Made by a program: the position numbers and the translations under genes. Positions 27,385 through 35,901 of a stretch of 55,289 bases of DNA are shown one piece after another; position 1 is the first letter of the stretch; each line of letters begins with the position of its first letter. The notes beneath the pieces are model-generated. The model was not told the DNA's origin and made no database searches. It saw only the letters and a program-made list of their open reading frames with translations. The stretch lies in assembly GCA_004294445.1 (NCBI GenBank), contig REAZ01000028.1, positions 1 through 55,289 of the forward strand, read 5' to 3'. The stretch is from Cytophagales bacterium (GTDB taxonomy: Bacteria > Bacteroidota > Bacteroidia > Cytophagales > Thermoflexibacteraceae).

Positions 27385-28083
27385 ATGTTTAAATTCGAAG
27401 AAGGAGAAGTTTTATTGGTAGATAAGCCGCTTACATGGACTTCTTTTGATGTAGTCAAAAAAATCAAAATTGCAGGGAAAATCTCTAAAGTAGGTCATGC
27501 GGGTACGCTTGACCCGCTCGCTACGGGATTGCTTATCCTCTGTACAGGCAAAAAAACAAAGGAAATCGATAACTATCAGGCACTTACCAAAGAATATACA
27601 GGAAAAATACTTCTGGGAAAAACTACGCCTACCTTAGATTTAGAAATGCCTTTCGATAGCGAAAAAGACACAAGCCACCTCACAGAAAGCATGGTTTTGA
27701 GTACTGTTGATGCCTTCAAAGGCAAAATATCACAGATTCCTCCCATATTTTCTGCCATCAAAGTAGATGGGAAAAGGCTTTACAAGAAGGCAAGAAAAGG
27801 CAAGGAAATAGATGTGGAGATAAAGCCCAGAGAAATAGAGGTTTATGAGTTTGAAATTACCGAGTTTTCTCTTCCCGAAATTAGTTTTCGTATTGTTTGC
27901 TCCAAAGGCACGTATATTCGCAGCTTGGCGAGAGATTTGGGGGCAAAATTAGGCGTAGGAGGCTGTTTGTCAGCATTGAGGCGTACAAAAATTGGAGAAT
28001 TTTCAGTAGATAACGCTTGGCAGCTGGAAGAGATAGTAGGGCGGGCAAAAGAAGAAAGAGAAAAGGAATTAGGACTGTCATGA
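27385..28083 (+). CDS. truB: tRNA pseudouridine(55) synthase
   Basis: This 232-aa enzyme makes pseudouridine at position 55 of tRNA T loops. The catalytic aspartate D43 is in VGHAGTLDPLATGLL. KPLTWTSFD near residue 14, PPIFSAIKVDGKRLYKKAR near 125 and SKGTYIRSLARDLG near 172 are the other conserved blocks. The protein lacks a C-terminal PUA domain, as in short Bacteroidota forms. The last codons and the stop are part of a terminator stem. Confidence 0.95.
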   Translation: MFKFEEGEVLLVDKPLTWTSFDVVKKIKIAGKISKVGHAGTLDPLATGLLILCTGKKTKEIDNYQALTKEYTGKILLGKTTPTLDLEMPFDSEKDTSHLTESMVLSTVDAFKGKISQIPPIFSAIKVDGKRLYKKARKGKEIDVEIKPREIEVYEFEITEFSLPEISFRIVCSKGTYIRSLARDLGAKLGVGGCLSALRRTKIGEFSVDNAWQLEEIVGRAKEEREKELGLS

Positions 28084-28102
28084 GGCGACAGTCCTAATTT
28101 TT
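28069..28102 (+). terminator. Terminator overlapping the truB stop codon
   Basis: TTAGGACTGTC (28069-28079) pairs perfectly with GACAGTCCTAA (28087-28097) around a 7-nt loop that contains the stop codon, followed by five T residues. The convergent fucosidase gene ends at 28112. Confidence 0.85.
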
Positions 28103-28111
28103 GGAATTGCT

Positions 28112-29569
28112 TTATTTTTCAGTACCTTCTATTTTGAAAGTATAAGCATATTTGCAAGGTCTTTTTGCCTCTGCTTGTAACTCTTTTGGTATTTCGATGG
28201 TCAGCCCTTTTTTGTCGTCATAGCTCCATTTCAAAGGTGTGTCTATGCCGAGCATTTTTATCTCCGAGCCTTCTTTGGGCGTAATATTTTTGAGATTTAG
28301 TGCTTTCCCTTCCCATTTCAGGCTTATTGCATAAATATATTTGCCATCTGCACTTTGGGTATAGCGGATATTTTCTCCTTCTTTATAGTTTTTCAGGCTT
28401 TGGGTAGTATAAATAGCTTCCCCGTTTACTTTGAGCCATTTCCCCATTTCTGCAAGGCGTTCTACGCTTGGCGTAGGAATTTCTCCATCGGCTTTGGGTC
28501 CAATATTGAGGAGGTAGTTGCCTCCTTTGGCAGAGATGTCTGCAAGGTTATGGACGAGTTTTTCTGCGGATTTCCAGTTATTATCATTTGTTTTGAAGCC
28601 CCAAGTATCGTTCATGGTCATACACGACTCCCAAGGCAGCCCGTCCGATTTGCCCTCTAAGATTTCCTGCTCTGGCGTGCCAAAATCTCCTGCGGCATCT
28701 TGCGTTTCATTCATTCCCTGCATTCCTTTTCTTCCTTTGCCTACCCTATTATTGATGATGAGCGAGGGTTTCATATTTCTTAGGTAGTTATACAGTTCTT
28801 TGCCTTGTGGCTCCGTCCATTCTGGAATCCACTCTCCGTCAAACCAAAGCACCGCAGGGTCATAGTTTTTGACCAATTCCTCAAGCTGGGGCTTCATATA
28901 GTTAGTTACATATTTGTCGAAGTTTGGATTTTGCTTTTTATCTGTGTTATAGTCGGGGTAGTGCGGTGCTTGTGCGTCGGGGTGATGCCAATCCATGATG
29001 GAGTGATAAAAGCATAAAGTTATTCCCTGTGCCTTACATTCGTCTGCTAATGCCTTCAAAATGTCCTTTTTATACGGAGAAAAATCCATGATGTCGTAAT
29101 TTGAAACTTTGGAATCCCACAAAGAGAAGCCATCATGATGCTTAGAAGTGATGACAATATATTTCATGCCTGCATCTTTGGCAATACGCACCCATTCTTT
29201 GGCATCAAACTTCGTGGGGTTAAACTGCTTTGCATACGCCTCGTAGTCGGTAATTGGAATGTTAAAAGAGTTCATTATCCACTCTCCTGTTCGGTCTTGT
29301 TTTAGGGTAGAATCCTTGTGTATGCCCGCAGGAACGGCATACGCCCCCCAGTGAATAAACATACCAAATCGGGCATCTTTCCACCACTGCATACGTGAGT
29401 TGCGTTCTTCTTTAGTTTCGTCTTTGATGTAGTCTTTCATAGCTTGGGGAGTAACCGCAGTGCTATCTTGCGTTTGCTCGGCTTGTTGTGAGCCTCCGCA
29501 AGAAGCAAGCAATAGCGAAAAAGCCATTGCCAAAATAAGATTTTGATTTACTAAGTTTTTCATTTTCAT
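28112..29569 (-). CDS. Alpha-L-fucosidase, glycoside hydrolase family 29 lipoprotein
   Basis: This 485-aa protein has a lipoprotein signal (LLLASC, C24) followed by a GH29 catalytic TIM barrel. Conserved blocks are WWKDARFGMFIHWGAYAVPAG (62-82), TSKHHDGFSLWDS (141-153), CFYHSIMDWHHP (186-197) and the nucleophile D244 in LWFDGEW. A beta-sandwich follows from about residue 385. It cleaves terminal alpha-linked L-fucose from glycans, probably at the cell surface or in the periplasm. A SusC/SusD pair is not adjacent, so it is not in a classical polysaccharide utilisation locus here. It is 44 nt downstream of the lipase-like gene and probably cotranscribed. Confidence 0.93.
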   Translation of the reverse strand: MKMKNLVNQNLILAMAFSLLLASCGGSQQAEQTQDSTAVTPQAMKDYIKDETKEERNSRMQWWKDARFGMFIHWGAYAVPAGIHKDSTLKQDRTGEWIMNSFNIPITDYEAYAKQFNPTKFDAKEWVRIAKDAGMKYIVITSKHHDGFSLWDSKVSNYDIMDFSPYKKDILKALADECKAQGITLCFYHSIMDWHHPDAQAPHYPDYNTDKKQNPNFDKYVTNYMKPQLEELVKNYDPAVLWFDGEWIPEWTEPQGKELYNYLRNMKPSLIINNRVGKGRKGMQGMNETQDAAGDFGTPEQEILEGKSDGLPWESCMTMNDTWGFKTNDNNWKSAEKLVHNLADISAKGGNYLLNIGPKADGEIPTPSVERLAEMGKWLKVNGEAIYTTQSLKNYKEGENIRYTQSADGKYIYAISLKWEGKALNLKNITPKEGSEIKMLGIDTPLKWSYDDKKGLTIEIPKELQAEAKRPCKYAYTFKIEGTEK

Positions 29570-29613
29570 AATTTAAAGATGTTTGGTAATGAATGATAAA
29601 TATGTCCGTTTGT

Positions 29614-30795
29614 CTATTGGTTGTACTTAAAAAAGAAGCTATACATCTGCAAAATATAGGCTGGCACTGCCGTACCATGATTGCCATCTACCAATGCTAA
29701 TTCCACATTTGTTGCCCCTCTTTTTCGCATAGCATCATAAGCAGATTGGGAGTTTAGTGGAATAACAAAGTCGTCAGCCCTGCCATGCACTAATAGCGTA
29801 GGCACTTGCGGTTTCCAGTCAAATATATCGTTGTCTTTGAGGGCGTTCATGATTGGGACATCAGTAGAATTGATAACGCCATCTCTGAATGTGGGGATGA
29901 ACAAATCTTTCGGATTAAGGGCTACGGTAGCAAAAGGTCCCTGTTGCTGAATTTTTGTGGCATTTGGCTCCGTAAAAAAGGCAGACATTGGGCGGTTAAG
30001 TCCGTAAATGGTATTATAGGTTTGCAGCACCCAAATATAGCTATTGATGAAAGTGAGATTTGTATTCTGCCCAATAACGAATTGGGAAAAGGCTGTTGTA
30101 TTGTATGCACCCGCCCCCATAGCACTTGCTGTAATCTTAAACTCGCTACTAAACTGTTCTTCTATCATCTTTTGCATTGCCATAGTAGCAAAGCCGCCGA
30201 GCGAATAGCCCGTAAGAAAAAGTCTTTCCGTTAGTCCAACGTTTTGGCTTTGGCAAAATTCTCTTGTTGCCCTTAGCATATCTATAGATGCGGTTGCCAA
30301 AGAGTTGCGGTGCTGGTAGGGGTGCGGAATCTGTTTGGAAGCACCAAAACCCAAGAAATCGGGGGCAGAAATCACGTAGCCAATAGAGGCATAAAGCGGA
30401 GCTAAGGAACCAACTTCACCTTCTCCCGAAAAATTGGAGGGGGCATCGCTGTCTTTGGTGATAGTGCCGTGCTGATAGGAAACAAGGGACACTTTATCGG
30501 TAGTGGTGGGGACAAAAACTGCCCCAGATGCCTGTATTTCGTTGCCTGCCAAATCTTTAGTTTTGTAAACTATCTTATAAACTTTGACTGAAAACTTGCT
30601 AAGAGCGGTCGTAATCGGGTTATTCAAGCGGGCATCAATGCTTGCTTTGGTAACTTCGGTGATTTGGGTGGCACTAACCAAATATTTCGGTTCAACAGCC
30701 TGCTCGCTATTTTTGGAGCAGGAAGTAATGAAAATAGCAGCCACAAAAAACAAAACGGGCAGCCTGAAAAGTCGAGAAAAATTTTGTTTTTGCAT
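29614..30795 (-). CDS. Secreted alpha/beta-hydrolase lipoprotein, secretory lipase-like
   Basis: This 393-aa protein has a lipoprotein signal with C26 (FITSC) and an alpha/beta-hydrolase fold. SYQHGT (106-111) is the oxyanion region, the nucleophile S198 is in TGYSLGG, and LLVHGRADDFVIP gives the acid. The final His is in VDGNHGTA. The extended beta segment GSLAPLYASIGYVISAPDFLGFG between is typical of secretory lipase-like proteins. Likely an ester hydrolase at the cell surface; substrate unknown. It is upstream of the fucosidase in the same probable operon. Confidence 0.87.
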   Translation of the reverse strand: MQKQNFSRLFRLPVLFFVAAIFITSCSKNSEQAVEPKYLVSATQITEVTKASIDARLNNPITTALSKFSVKVYKIVYKTKDLAGNEIQASGAVFVPTTTDKVSLVSYQHGTITKDSDAPSNFSGEGEVGSLAPLYASIGYVISAPDFLGFGASKQIPHPYQHRNSLATASIDMLRATREFCQSQNVGLTERLFLTGYSLGGFATMAMQKMIEEQFSSEFKITASAMGAGAYNTTAFSQFVIGQNTNLTFINSYIWVLQTYNTIYGLNRPMSAFFTEPNATKIQQQGPFATVALNPKDLFIPTFRDGVINSTDVPIMNALKDNDIFDWKPQVPTLLVHGRADDFVIPLNSQSAYDAMRKRGATNVELALVDGNHGTAVPAYILQMYSFFFKYNQ

Positions 30796-30894
30796 AATTT
30801 TTTTAAAATCAAATTTGAAAATTACTTTGAAAACTATTGATAAATAATGTAATTATAACTCAAATATTAGTTTTTTGTTCGTTTTTAAGCTTGC

Positions 30895-33081
30895 TCATAG
30901 GTCTTTACCTTTTACAATAAGTACAGACGGCAGCTTTTCTGCCCAATCTACTTCTTCTTCATCTATTTTTTGCCAATAATTAATACTCATAATAGCTAAA
31001 TCGATGTCTTCCAAAACAGAGGTATGAAAATTTTCCTTTTGTATCATAGCTATAGATTTGTTAGGTAGTGTTGGGTTGGTTAAAAATTTGGCAACTTCTG
31101 CATAAAGTTCTCCCTCATAGACAATGCGTATCAGGTAAGTAACATTATCTAAAAAGCTACGCACCAGCTGTAGCAGTTCTATATCGGATTGCGTTTCTAA
31201 GAAAAGTACAATTTGATTAGCAATATGAAAATCCTTATCAATAAATACAGCTACCGCACATTTGGTATTACTTACTATGTTTCGTACCGTTCCTCCTAAC
31301 TTATCTTTTGAAAATAGCGATTTGGCACTGCCTACTACGAGCATATCATAAGTTCCTCTGTTAGCGGTCAGGGCTACTTCCTTGCCTACATCTTCGCTTA
31401 CTTTGTATTTAGTTTCTATTTTTAAGCCCATAAGCAAGGCAGTTTCTCTGATAGGGATAAAGGCTTCTTCCTCGAAAGTAAGTGCGTCTATTTGACTAAG
31501 CTGGGTACTTGGGGTGAGGTGCAAGGCGGTGATATCCACTTTCTTACTTACTTTGTAGGTAAACTGAGAAACCAATTCCAAAAGTTTGCTACCCATCTGA
31601 GGAAGTCCGAAAGATATAAGTATAGCATGGTCATTCTTTTTGTTCTGGATGAGTGATATATGGTGATATTTATCAAAAAAATAGTTGATGAAATCTAAAC
31701 AAGGGCTTGTCATAAAGGTAGTTGCGAGTGCCATAAGCACCATCATAGAAAAAATTTCTGTACTAAGTACACCCAAATCATAGCCAATATTGAGAATAAT
31801 TAGCTCCATTAGCCCGCGCGTATTCATAAAAACGCCAATAGTGAGGCTATCTCGCCAGCTCAATCCTACTAACTTAGCGGTAAGCGCAGCCCCCGCTAAT
31901 TTTCCTATGATAGCTGTTATAATAATTGCTCCGCAAGTTAATAATAATGAAAAATCCTGTAAAAGTCCTATTTGTGTGCGTAATCCAGTAAACACAAAAA
32001 ATAAGGGAAGAAGCAATACTAAACTTACATCTTCTATTTTTCCCGTCAAAATTTCTTTGAATCGGAGGTCATTAGGAATGACAGCTCCCGCCAAAAAAGC
32101 CCCAAAAAGTGCATGAATACCTATCAGTTCGGCAATGTAGGCAGAGGATAACAAGACAATGAAAAAGAAAGCAACGACATTTTTGTTAAGTGTTTCTTTG
32201 GAAGCATATACTTTGCTCACCCTTAGCAGAAACGGGCGAAGTACATAAAGCATAATGACGACATAAACTATTGAAAATAAAATAGTAAAAAGTGCGCTCG
32301 TAGCATTACCCGCCTTTACGATAGCGACCACTACCGCCAACAAGCACCAAGCTGTAACATCATCGATAGCGGCACAAGTGATCACTATAGACCCAAGACG
32401 CGTTTTGGTCAAACCTCTTTCTTGGATAATGCGTGCCAACACAGGGAATGCGGTAATACTCATGGCTATACCCATAAATAAGCTAAACGACAGGAAGGCA
32501 ACATGGGGGGGGGCATAAGTGGTATAAATGAAATAAGACAAAATGACACCGAGAGCAAAAGGAATGACGATGCTTGCATGGCTAATCACAACGGCTTCTT
32601 GCATTTTTTGCCGTAATACATTTACGTCCAGCTCCATACCTATAATAAACATAAACAAAATTAGCCCAATTTGGCTCAGGAACTGCAAGGCGGGTAAAGA
32701 TTCCGCAGGGAATAAGAAATTGGAAAATTCGGGAAAAAAAGTACCTAAGACCGATTTGCCTATGACTATTCCCGCTATAATTTCTCCAATAACTGTTGGC
32801 TGTCCTATTTTTCCCATCAGCAACGAAAATATACGAGCTACGACAATGATAGAAATAATCTGCAAAATAAGTGTAGCCAAAGGATGATGACTATTTTGGT
32901 GAAATGATTCCGAGAAAATTTGTACTAAATCTACAGAAGTATTGTATGTATCAGTATTAGTGAGGGTTACTTTCTTTGTAGGGTTATCGTTTTCCAATAA
33001 TTGACCCTCTCTGATGAAAAACAATAGGACTCCGAAGAAGAAAACAACTACAATTGAATAGAAAACTATGCTTTTTTTCAT
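30895..33081 (-). CDS. Cation:proton antiporter (CPA2 family) with USP-like C-terminal region
   Basis: This 728-aa inner-membrane protein has an N-terminal membrane segment (about 5-23). A CPA2 Na+/H+ or K+/H+ exchanger core of about 12 helices follows (residues 60-475). Motifs include GQPTVIGEIIAGIVIGKS, FPVLARIIQERGL, ITCAAIDDVTAWCLL with the functional DD, and FMNTRGLMELIILNIG near the end of the core. Residues 485-728 hold two universal-stress-protein-like domains, the second degenerate, with DMLVVGSAKS and NTKCAVAVF resembling USP nucleotide-binding parts. Such fusions are common in Bacteroidota. The transported cation is not evident. Confidence 0.9.
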   Translation of the reverse strand: MKKSIVFYSIVVVFFFGVLLFFIREGQLLENDNPTKKVTLTNTDTYNTSVDLVQIFSESFHQNSHHPLATLILQIISIIVVARIFSLLMGKIGQPTVIGEIIAGIVIGKSVLGTFFPEFSNFLFPAESLPALQFLSQIGLILFMFIIGMELDVNVLRQKMQEAVVISHASIVIPFALGVILSYFIYTTYAPPHVAFLSFSLFMGIAMSITAFPVLARIIQERGLTKTRLGSIVITCAAIDDVTAWCLLAVVVAIVKAGNATSALFTILFSIVYVVIMLYVLRPFLLRVSKVYASKETLNKNVVAFFFIVLLSSAYIAELIGIHALFGAFLAGAVIPNDLRFKEILTGKIEDVSLVLLLPLFFVFTGLRTQIGLLQDFSLLLTCGAIIITAIIGKLAGAALTAKLVGLSWRDSLTIGVFMNTRGLMELIILNIGYDLGVLSTEIFSMMVLMALATTFMTSPCLDFINYFFDKYHHISLIQNKKNDHAILISFGLPQMGSKLLELVSQFTYKVSKKVDITALHLTPSTQLSQIDALTFEEEAFIPIRETALLMGLKIETKYKVSEDVGKEVALTANRGTYDMLVVGSAKSLFSKDKLGGTVRNIVSNTKCAVAVFIDKDFHIANQIVLFLETQSDIELLQLVRSFLDNVTYLIRIVYEGELYAEVAKFLTNPTLPNKSIAMIQKENFHTSVLEDIDLAIMSINYWQKIDEEEVDWAEKLPSVLIVKGKDL

Positions 33082-33284
33082 TTACTAAAAGGGTATATTA
33101 ATTTAAAAAAACTAAGTGTATGTAGTGGCAAAACACAAAATTTTTATGCGGAAGAAAAACAATATAATCATATTTCTGTGCAGCCTACTTATTTAAGGCA
33201 TAAATTTAGCTAAATTTAAGGTGAAAAAGTTTATCTTTCAGATGTATTTGTGTATTTTTACCAAATCAAACTTTATAAACAACC

Positions 33285-33542
33285 ATGGGTATAATTATTC
33301 CAATTTTAGGTATTATGACAGGTATGATTGCTATCATAGCTAATGCCTACATCAAAGTGCAGAAAATGAAGATAGAAAGGCTCGATACGGGTGATGCAAA
33401 ATTGCTCATCGATAGAGTAAATCTTTTGGAAAGAGAAAACGCACAACTCAAAGAGCGAGTGGAGAATATGGAAACTATAGTAGGAGATATAGACATTGAC
33501 TTGCTAAAAATTGGGAGCGGCACCTCCTCGGTACGTAAGTAA
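33285..33542 (+). CDS. Small membrane protein with C-terminal coiled coil
   Basis: This 85-aa protein has one hydrophobic helix (about residues 3-22) then a basic stretch and a coiled coil near residues 44-68 (LIDRVNLLERENAQLKERVENME). Layout recalls PspB-type envelope stress proteins, but there is no sequence proof. A terminator follows at 33566. It stands alone between the antiporter and the next small gene. Confidence 0.6.
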   Translation: MGIIIPILGIMTGMIAIIANAYIKVQKMKIERLDTGDAKLLIDRVNLLERENAQLKERVENMETIVGDIDIDLLKIGSGTSSVRK

Positions 33543-33565
33543 TAAGTACGCTTCTAATAGCAAAC

Positions 33566-33600
33566 TTCTACCTCTTTTTTGCAGAGGGAGAAACTTTTTA
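33566..33600 (+). terminator. Rho-independent terminator
   Basis: TTCTACCTCT pairs with AGAGGGAGAA with one mismatch around a T-rich loop, followed by CTTTTTA. It ends the short coiled-coil protein gene. Confidence 0.65.
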
Positions 33601-33621
33601 GTAAGGTAAGAATTTGATGTA

Positions 33622-33987
33622 TTACCGCTTAATAATTTCAATAAATTCATTTTCGATATCCCAATCACGCGCAAAAGTAATCATAGCAATTGCTTCCATT
33701 TCGCTAATGTAGCCCTTTTGATTATTGGCATCGCAGACCGATTCCAAGAAAAATATGCGTACTTTTTTGTCCAATCCGTTCATCACGCTATTCAAGTAAT
33801 TCCTTGCTCGGTCAAAAGCGTCATAGTAGTCTTCAGAGATGAACTCGTCAGCCCACTTAGACTCCTTAGCAGCGTCTAATTCGGCTACTGTTTCATCAAG
33901 AATCTGCTGCTCGTCCTCATCAAGACCATGATATTGGAATATAACTTTTTTAAGCAACAGAAAAGCCTTTTTTTCTTCGCTACTCAT
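33622..33987 (-). CDS. Hypothetical acidic helical protein
   Basis: This 121-aa soluble protein is almost all helix and acidic, with LDEDEQQILDETVAELDAA in the first half. FFLESVCDANNQKGYISEMEAIAMITFARDW follows near residue 79. The latter recalls a TerB-like segment in which a Gly-containing turn links two helices, but the match is weak and I do not assign it. The start ATG at 33987 faces the divergent histidine-phosphatase gene 175 nt away. Confidence 0.6.
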   Translation of the reverse strand: MSSEEKKAFLLLKKVIFQYHGLDEDEQQILDETVAELDAAKESKWADEFISEDYYDAFDRARNYLNSVMNGLDKKVRIFFLESVCDANNQKGYISEMEAIAMITFARDWDIENEFIEIIKR

Positions 33988-34161
33988 CGATTGATTGTAT
34001 GGTTAATGATTCGCAAAATTAAGATATATTTATTCTTTACAAAAATAATTAAAATAATTGATAAAAATTATAGTCTGAAAAAAAAATCATCATGCAAGAA
34101 ATATTATATTTTTGCAGTGTTTATTTATTCGGGCATTATTCACTCTTTAACACATTCGCTA

Positions 34162-35055
34162 ATGTATAATTATTTGCGTTATTTTTTCGTCTTAATAGCT
34201 ATAGTTGCCATACTTTCTATCGGAAGTTGCAAAAAAGAAGATACCTTGCCTCCACTTACCCTCACAACGGGTTTAGCGGATAGTAGTATTGTCAATATAG
34301 ATACTGCAATCCAGTTAGCAGTAAATATTCCTGTGATTTGGAAACTCACTCAGGCAAATAGTGGTACACTTACTCCTTCTGCCGCAGATGCAAAAACAGC
34401 TATTTTCCGCACTCCCAAGACGGCAGGGGTTTATACTTTACGAATTTTGAACCAAGCAGATACAACCGAAAAAATTATTCGTACTATAGTGGTAACGCCT
34501 TTGTCGGGCTTGTTCAATAATCTAAGAGGTGGCGGTTATGTGCTTTCTTTTCGGCATGGATTAGCCAGCACAGGGGCAGACCAACTCAATTCATCTGTCC
34601 CAAATTGGTGGAAAAGTTGCGAATCTACTATAGCCCGACAACTTGACAGCCCCGCAGGAAGAACACAATCAGAAAAAACGGGAAAAGCACTAAAATTATT
34701 GAAAATACCAATAGGAAAGGCTATCAGTAGCGAGTTTTGCCGATGCCTACAGACCTTGCAACTCATGAACTTGGGCGTGAATATAGAAACTTCTAAATTT
34801 CTTACATATTATGTATATGATGAAGCAAATAGGTATGCTAATACTTTTAATTTGGTGAAAGAGCAAGTTATCAGCAAGCAAAATACCGTCTTTTCCACAC
34901 ACGTTGGTTTTTCGATAGTGCCACTTAACCTAAATAGAATTTTGGCAAATTTGAACATGGGAGACGCGGCGATTTTCAAACTAAACCCTAACGGAGCAGA
35001 ACCTACAGTAGTGCAGATATTAGCAAGTGCTGACCTAACGGGCTTGATAAACTAA
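34162..35055 (+). CDS. Histidine phosphatase family lipoprotein with Ig-like N-terminal domain
   Basis: This 297-aa protein starts best at ATG 34162, giving a lipoprotein signal with C23 (SIGSC). The longer open frame would run over the divergent neighbour. Residues 30-112 look like one Ig-like beta sandwich, ending IIRTIVVTP. From 120 on there is a branch 1 histidine phosphatase domain. The phosphohistidine is in FRHG (130-133), the second arginine block is SSEFCRCLQT, and the second histidine is in FSTHVGFS. It is probably periplasmic or surface-bound; substrate unknown. The domain lacks the usual T/S directly after RHG. Confidence 0.75.
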   Translation: MYNYLRYFFVLIAIVAILSIGSCKKEDTLPPLTLTTGLADSSIVNIDTAIQLAVNIPVIWKLTQANSGTLTPSAADAKTAIFRTPKTAGVYTLRILNQADTTEKIIRTIVVTPLSGLFNNLRGGGYVLSFRHGLASTGADQLNSSVPNWWKSCESTIARQLDSPAGRTQSEKTGKALKLLKIPIGKAISSEFCRCLQTLQLMNLGVNIETSKFLTYYVYDEANRYANTFNLVKEQVISKQNTVFSTHVGFSIVPLNLNRILANLNMGDAAIFKLNPNGAEPTVVQILASADLTGLIN

Positions 35056-35076
35056 GAGAAATTTTTAGATAGAAAA

Positions 35077-35100
35077 AACCCTGTCGAGCCGACAGGGTTA
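35077..35100 (-). terminator. Rho-independent terminator of the cold shock gene
   Basis: On the minus strand AACCCTGTCG and CGACAGGGTT are perfectly complementary over 10 bp around a 3-nt loop, followed by a T tract. It lies just after the csp stop. Confidence 0.85.
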
Positions 35101-35110
35101 AGTAGTTTCA

Positions 35111-35308
35111 TTAGATACGGGTTACATTCACAGCGTTTAAGCCTTTTTTACCACGCTTAATCTCGAAAGAAACAGCATCTCCTTCATTCAAAGAAGTGCC
35201 ACCTTGAAGCTCGCTTACGTGAACAAAAATCTCTTTCTGATCTCCGTCATCAATGATGAAACCATACCCTTTGGCTCCATTAAAAAACTTTACTTTACCT
35301 GTTTTCAT
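35111..35308 (-). CDS. csp: Cold shock domain RNA-binding protein
   Basis: This 65-aa protein is a complete OB-fold cold shock domain with RNP1 KGYGFI (near residue 13) and RNP2 IFVHVS (near residue 27). It binds single-stranded RNA and DNA as an RNA chaperone. Length and ends are normal for the family. It has a long upstream region (about 250 nt to the divergent gene) and its own terminator, typical of cold-shock genes whose 5' leader is regulated by temperature. Confidence 0.95.
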   Translation of the reverse strand: MKTGKVKFFNGAKGYGFIIDDGDQKEIFVHVSELQGGTSLNEGDAVSFEIKRGKKGLNAVNVTRI

Positions 35309-35503
35309 TAAAATTTGTACTAAATTAAATTATAATTAAATGAGCAACAGGAAGCACTGTACAAGTTAGATAAGTAAGAAGGAAAAAGATTGGCACTTGA
35401 ATTAACTCTTAAAATGAATAAAAAAACTAATTGAAATACACAATATCGCCGATATACAAACCTAAGCGTAGGAGTGAAAACCTATGCTGTTACCACAAAA
35501 TTA
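35309..35503 (-). promoter_or_regulatory. Probable long 5' leader of the cold shock gene
   Basis: On the minus strand a TAATTTTG -7 element lies at 35503-35496, which would start transcription near 35489 and give a leader of about 180 nt. A small hairpin CCTA-CGCT-TAGG lies at 35461-35472. Long structured leaders are known for cold-shock mRNAs, but the start here is not proven and the -33 element is poor. Confidence 0.35.
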
Positions 35504-35558
35504 GAAACTTTTTAGACAAAAACGAATTATATAATTTTTTTATTGAAAAAAGAATAAA

Positions 35559-35900
35559 ATGAAAGACGTATCAAAACACCAGAATTTTTTTGCAGATGTG
35601 TATGAGGTGGTCAAACTCATTCCCAAAGGGAGAATCACTACGTATGGAGCTATTGCTACTTATTTAGGACTAAAAAGCAGTGCCAGAATGGTAGGGTGGG
35701 CAATGAACGCCGCTCATACCCTGCCTGATGTTCCCGCACATAGGGTGCTTAACCGCAACGGACTCCTTACGGGTAGGCATCATTTTGCTACGCCTACGCG
35801 CATGCAAGAACTGCTCGAAAGCGAAGGCATCAAAGTCTTGGAGGATAAAGTACAAGATTTTGATGCCCTCTTTTGGAATCCACTGTTAGCGTTGGAATAA
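35559..35900 (+). CDS. Alkyltransferase-like protein (MGMT family, no active cysteine)
   Basis: This 113-aa protein has the DNA-binding domain of the O6-methylguanine-DNA methyltransferase family (PKGRITTYGAIATYLG near residue 22, then ARMVGWAMN). The reactive PCHRV is PAHRV, with Ala at residue 60. This is the defining change of alkyltransferase-like (ATL) proteins, which bind O6-alkylguanine and hand the lesion to nucleotide excision repair. The length is typical for ATL. It stands divergent from the cold shock gene. Confidence 0.9.
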   Translation: MKDVSKHQNFFADVYEVVKLIPKGRITTYGAIATYLGLKSSARMVGWAMNAAHTLPDVPAHRVLNRNGLLTGRHHFATPTRMQELLESEGIKVLEDKVQDFDALFWNPLLALE

Positions 35901-35901
35901 T

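Noticed and set aside
33928..34161. Upstream extension of the histidine phosphatase gene
   Set aside because: It overlaps the divergent gene at 33987, and the lipoprotein signal begins at ATG 34162.
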